DNA of 14,760 nucleotides, from the NCBI GenBank assembly GCA_003695865.1, contig RFGQ01000155.1, positions 1 to 14,760 on the forward strand. The letters are read 5' to 3'. Under the pieces are notes generated by a model. The model did no database searches. It was not told the origin of the DNA and saw only the letters and a list, made by a program, of their open reading frames with translations. The stretch is from Gemmatimonadota bacterium. Its GTDB lineage: Bacteria; Gemmatimonadota; Gemmatimonadetes; Longimicrobiales; Gaopeijiaceae. This document shows, piece by piece, positions 14,213 through 14,760 of this stretch. Within the stretch, counting starts at the first letter, position 1; every line of letters starts with the position of its first letter. Position numbers and translations under genes: made by a program.

Positions 14213-14233
14213 AAACGCCGCCTTGCGGCGGCG
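14213..14233 (-). terminator. Hairpin after tRNA-fMet with weak T-run
   Basis: On the minus strand CGCCGCC (14233-14227) pairs with GGCGGCG (14222-14216) around a GCAA loop, followed by only three T. It lies 7 bases past the fMet 3' end. It is probably a terminator or 3' processing hairpin, and leaky if it terminates. Confidence 0.6.
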
Positions 14234-14240
14234 CTCCAAG

Positions 14241-14314
<74 letters not shown>

Positions 14315-14326
14315 ATGAGGAACGAA

Positions 14327-14355
14327 AAGGTAGGAAGGAGGGCGGACGGGGTCAA
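14327..14355 (-). promoter_or_regulatory. Sigma-70-like promoter of tRNA-fMet
   Basis: On the minus strand TTGACC (14355-14350) and TACCTT (14332-14327) are separated by 17 bases. The predicted transcription start is only a few bases before the tRNA 5' end at 14314. Confidence 0.7.
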
Positions 14356-14512
14356 GGCTTGGAGGACGGCTTGCCGGAGCGTGTCTTCGAGGCTGCGGTG
14401 GGGTGGGGCGGCCACGGTTCGCCCACCCTGATCGCTTCGCGGATCAGGGGATCCCGCCAGGGTCGGGACCGACGCACTACGGGCCGTCTCCCCCGCACCG
14501 GTCCGGTCAGGA
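14356..14512. other. Divergent intergenic region between fMet and Pro promoters
   Basis: No gene is recognised. CCCTGATC (14426-14433) and GATCAGGG (14442-14449) form a perfect 8-bp inverted repeat, and an imperfect GGGTGG/CCACCC repeat lies next to it (about 14401-14428). Placed between two divergent tRNA promoters, these could be regulator or architectural-protein sites; this is inference. Confidence 0.4.
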
Positions 14513-14541
14513 TTGAGCCGCCGCGAGGGTGCGTATACATT
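14513..14541 (+). promoter_or_regulatory. Promoter of tRNA-Pro(GGG)
   Basis: TTGAGC (14513-14518) and TACATT (14536-14541) are 17 bases apart; an overlapping TATACA at 14534 is an alternative -10 with shorter spacing. Transcription would start within about ten bases of the tRNA 5' end. Confidence 0.55.
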
Positions 14542-14551
14542 TCCCATCCCA

Positions 14552-14625
14552 CGGGACGTGGCGCAGCCCGGTAGCGCACCTGAATGGGGTTCAGGGGGTC
14601 GCCGGTTCGAATCCGGCCGTCCCGA
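14552..14625 (+). tRNA. tRNA-Pro(GGG)
   Basis: Acceptor CGGGACG/CGTCCCG, discriminator A, D stem GCGC/GCGC, anticodon loop ATGGGGT on CCTGA/TCAGG, T arm GCCGG/CCGGC. It decodes CCC/CCU. It is the only plus-strand tRNA gene in the window and forms a single-gene unit with its own promoter and terminator. Confidence 0.97.
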
Positions 14626-14630
14626 TGCGA

Positions 14631-14667
14631 GCGGTCGATCACCCGGCGAAGGGTGGTCGGCCGCTTT
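14631..14667 (+). terminator. Terminator of tRNA-Pro(GGG)
   Basis: A continuous 14-bp stem (14631-14644 with 14651-14664, including two G-U pairs) with a 6-base loop is followed by TTT. It begins 5 bases past the tRNA. The T-run is short but the stem is very stable. Confidence 0.7.
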
Positions 14668-14760
14668 GCGTTGGCGAAGGGGGGGCCGGGATTCGCGGGC
14701 TCTCCCGTCCGCCCACCTTTGGGCGACGGCCCGTGATGCCGCGCCCCCCCCCGCCTACCC
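14668..14760. other. Window-end spacer, no gene recognised
   Basis: GC-rich tail with homopolymer runs (seven G near 14680, nine C at 14744-14752) and a small GCCC/GGGC hairpin near 14711-14724. No coding or RNA signal is visible. Confidence 0.5.

Noticed and set aside
14744..14752. Run of nine C at the window end
   Set aside because: An isolated homopolymer in GC-rich spacer; may be a phase-variable tract only if a gene follows, which the window does not show.

Overview
The window is GC-rich bacterial DNA with a Gram-negative cell plan: three lipoprotein signal peptides, an outer-membrane beta-barrel, and an ECF sigma/anti-sigma pair. It has no phage, insertion-sequence or CRISPR hallmarks. 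The gene style (propeller-thioredoxin lipoprotein, DUF3179 lipoprotein, C34/G34-heavy tRNA set) would suit Gemmatimonadota or a similar high-GC phylum. That placement is an inference and cannot be proved from these bases.

Plus-strand block, 1-5532: the 3' part of a small secreted Cys/His protein; four bases later a lipoprotein with a propeller-like body and a C-terminal TlpA-type thioredoxin domain; a near-symmetric hairpin terminator; an outer-membrane beta-barrel protein with a UUCG-loop terminator; a TauE/SafE-type permease; a DUF3179 lipoprotein; and a TetR-family regulator whose GTG start overlaps the DUF3179 stop.

Minus-strand block, 12095 down to 5623: a sigma-70-like promoter drives a seven-helix hybrid sensor kinase (PAS-PAS-HisKA-HATPase-REC), which overlaps by 4 bases a GT4-type glycosyltransferase. 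Further along lie an unrecognised Cys-containing lipoprotein and a divergent ECF sigma factor followed by its ZAS-type membrane anti-sigma factor.

RNA block, 12157-14667: fifteen minus-strand tRNA genes in one array (5' to 3': Phe, Trp, Glu, Asp, Ala-GGC, Leu-CAG, Leu-GAG, Arg-ACG, Val-GAC, Ala-CGC, Thr-CGT, Gln-CTG, Ser-GCT, Pro-CGG, Ser-CGA), closed by a strong intrinsic terminator. Upstream on the same strand is initiator tRNA-fMet with its own promoter and hairpin. Divergent from it is tRNA-Pro(GGG), also with promoter and terminator. None of the 17 tRNA genes encodes CCA.

The least explained DNA is about 14009-14212. It lies between fMet and Phe, is rich in stem-loops, holds a possible 41-codon ORF, and ends in an intrinsic terminator that touches the tRNA-Phe gene. 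I see no clear-cut new defence or mobile system here. The best leads are that terminator-tRNA junction, the U1-U72 initiator tRNA, the kinase-glycosyltransferase coupling and the propeller-thioredoxin pair.
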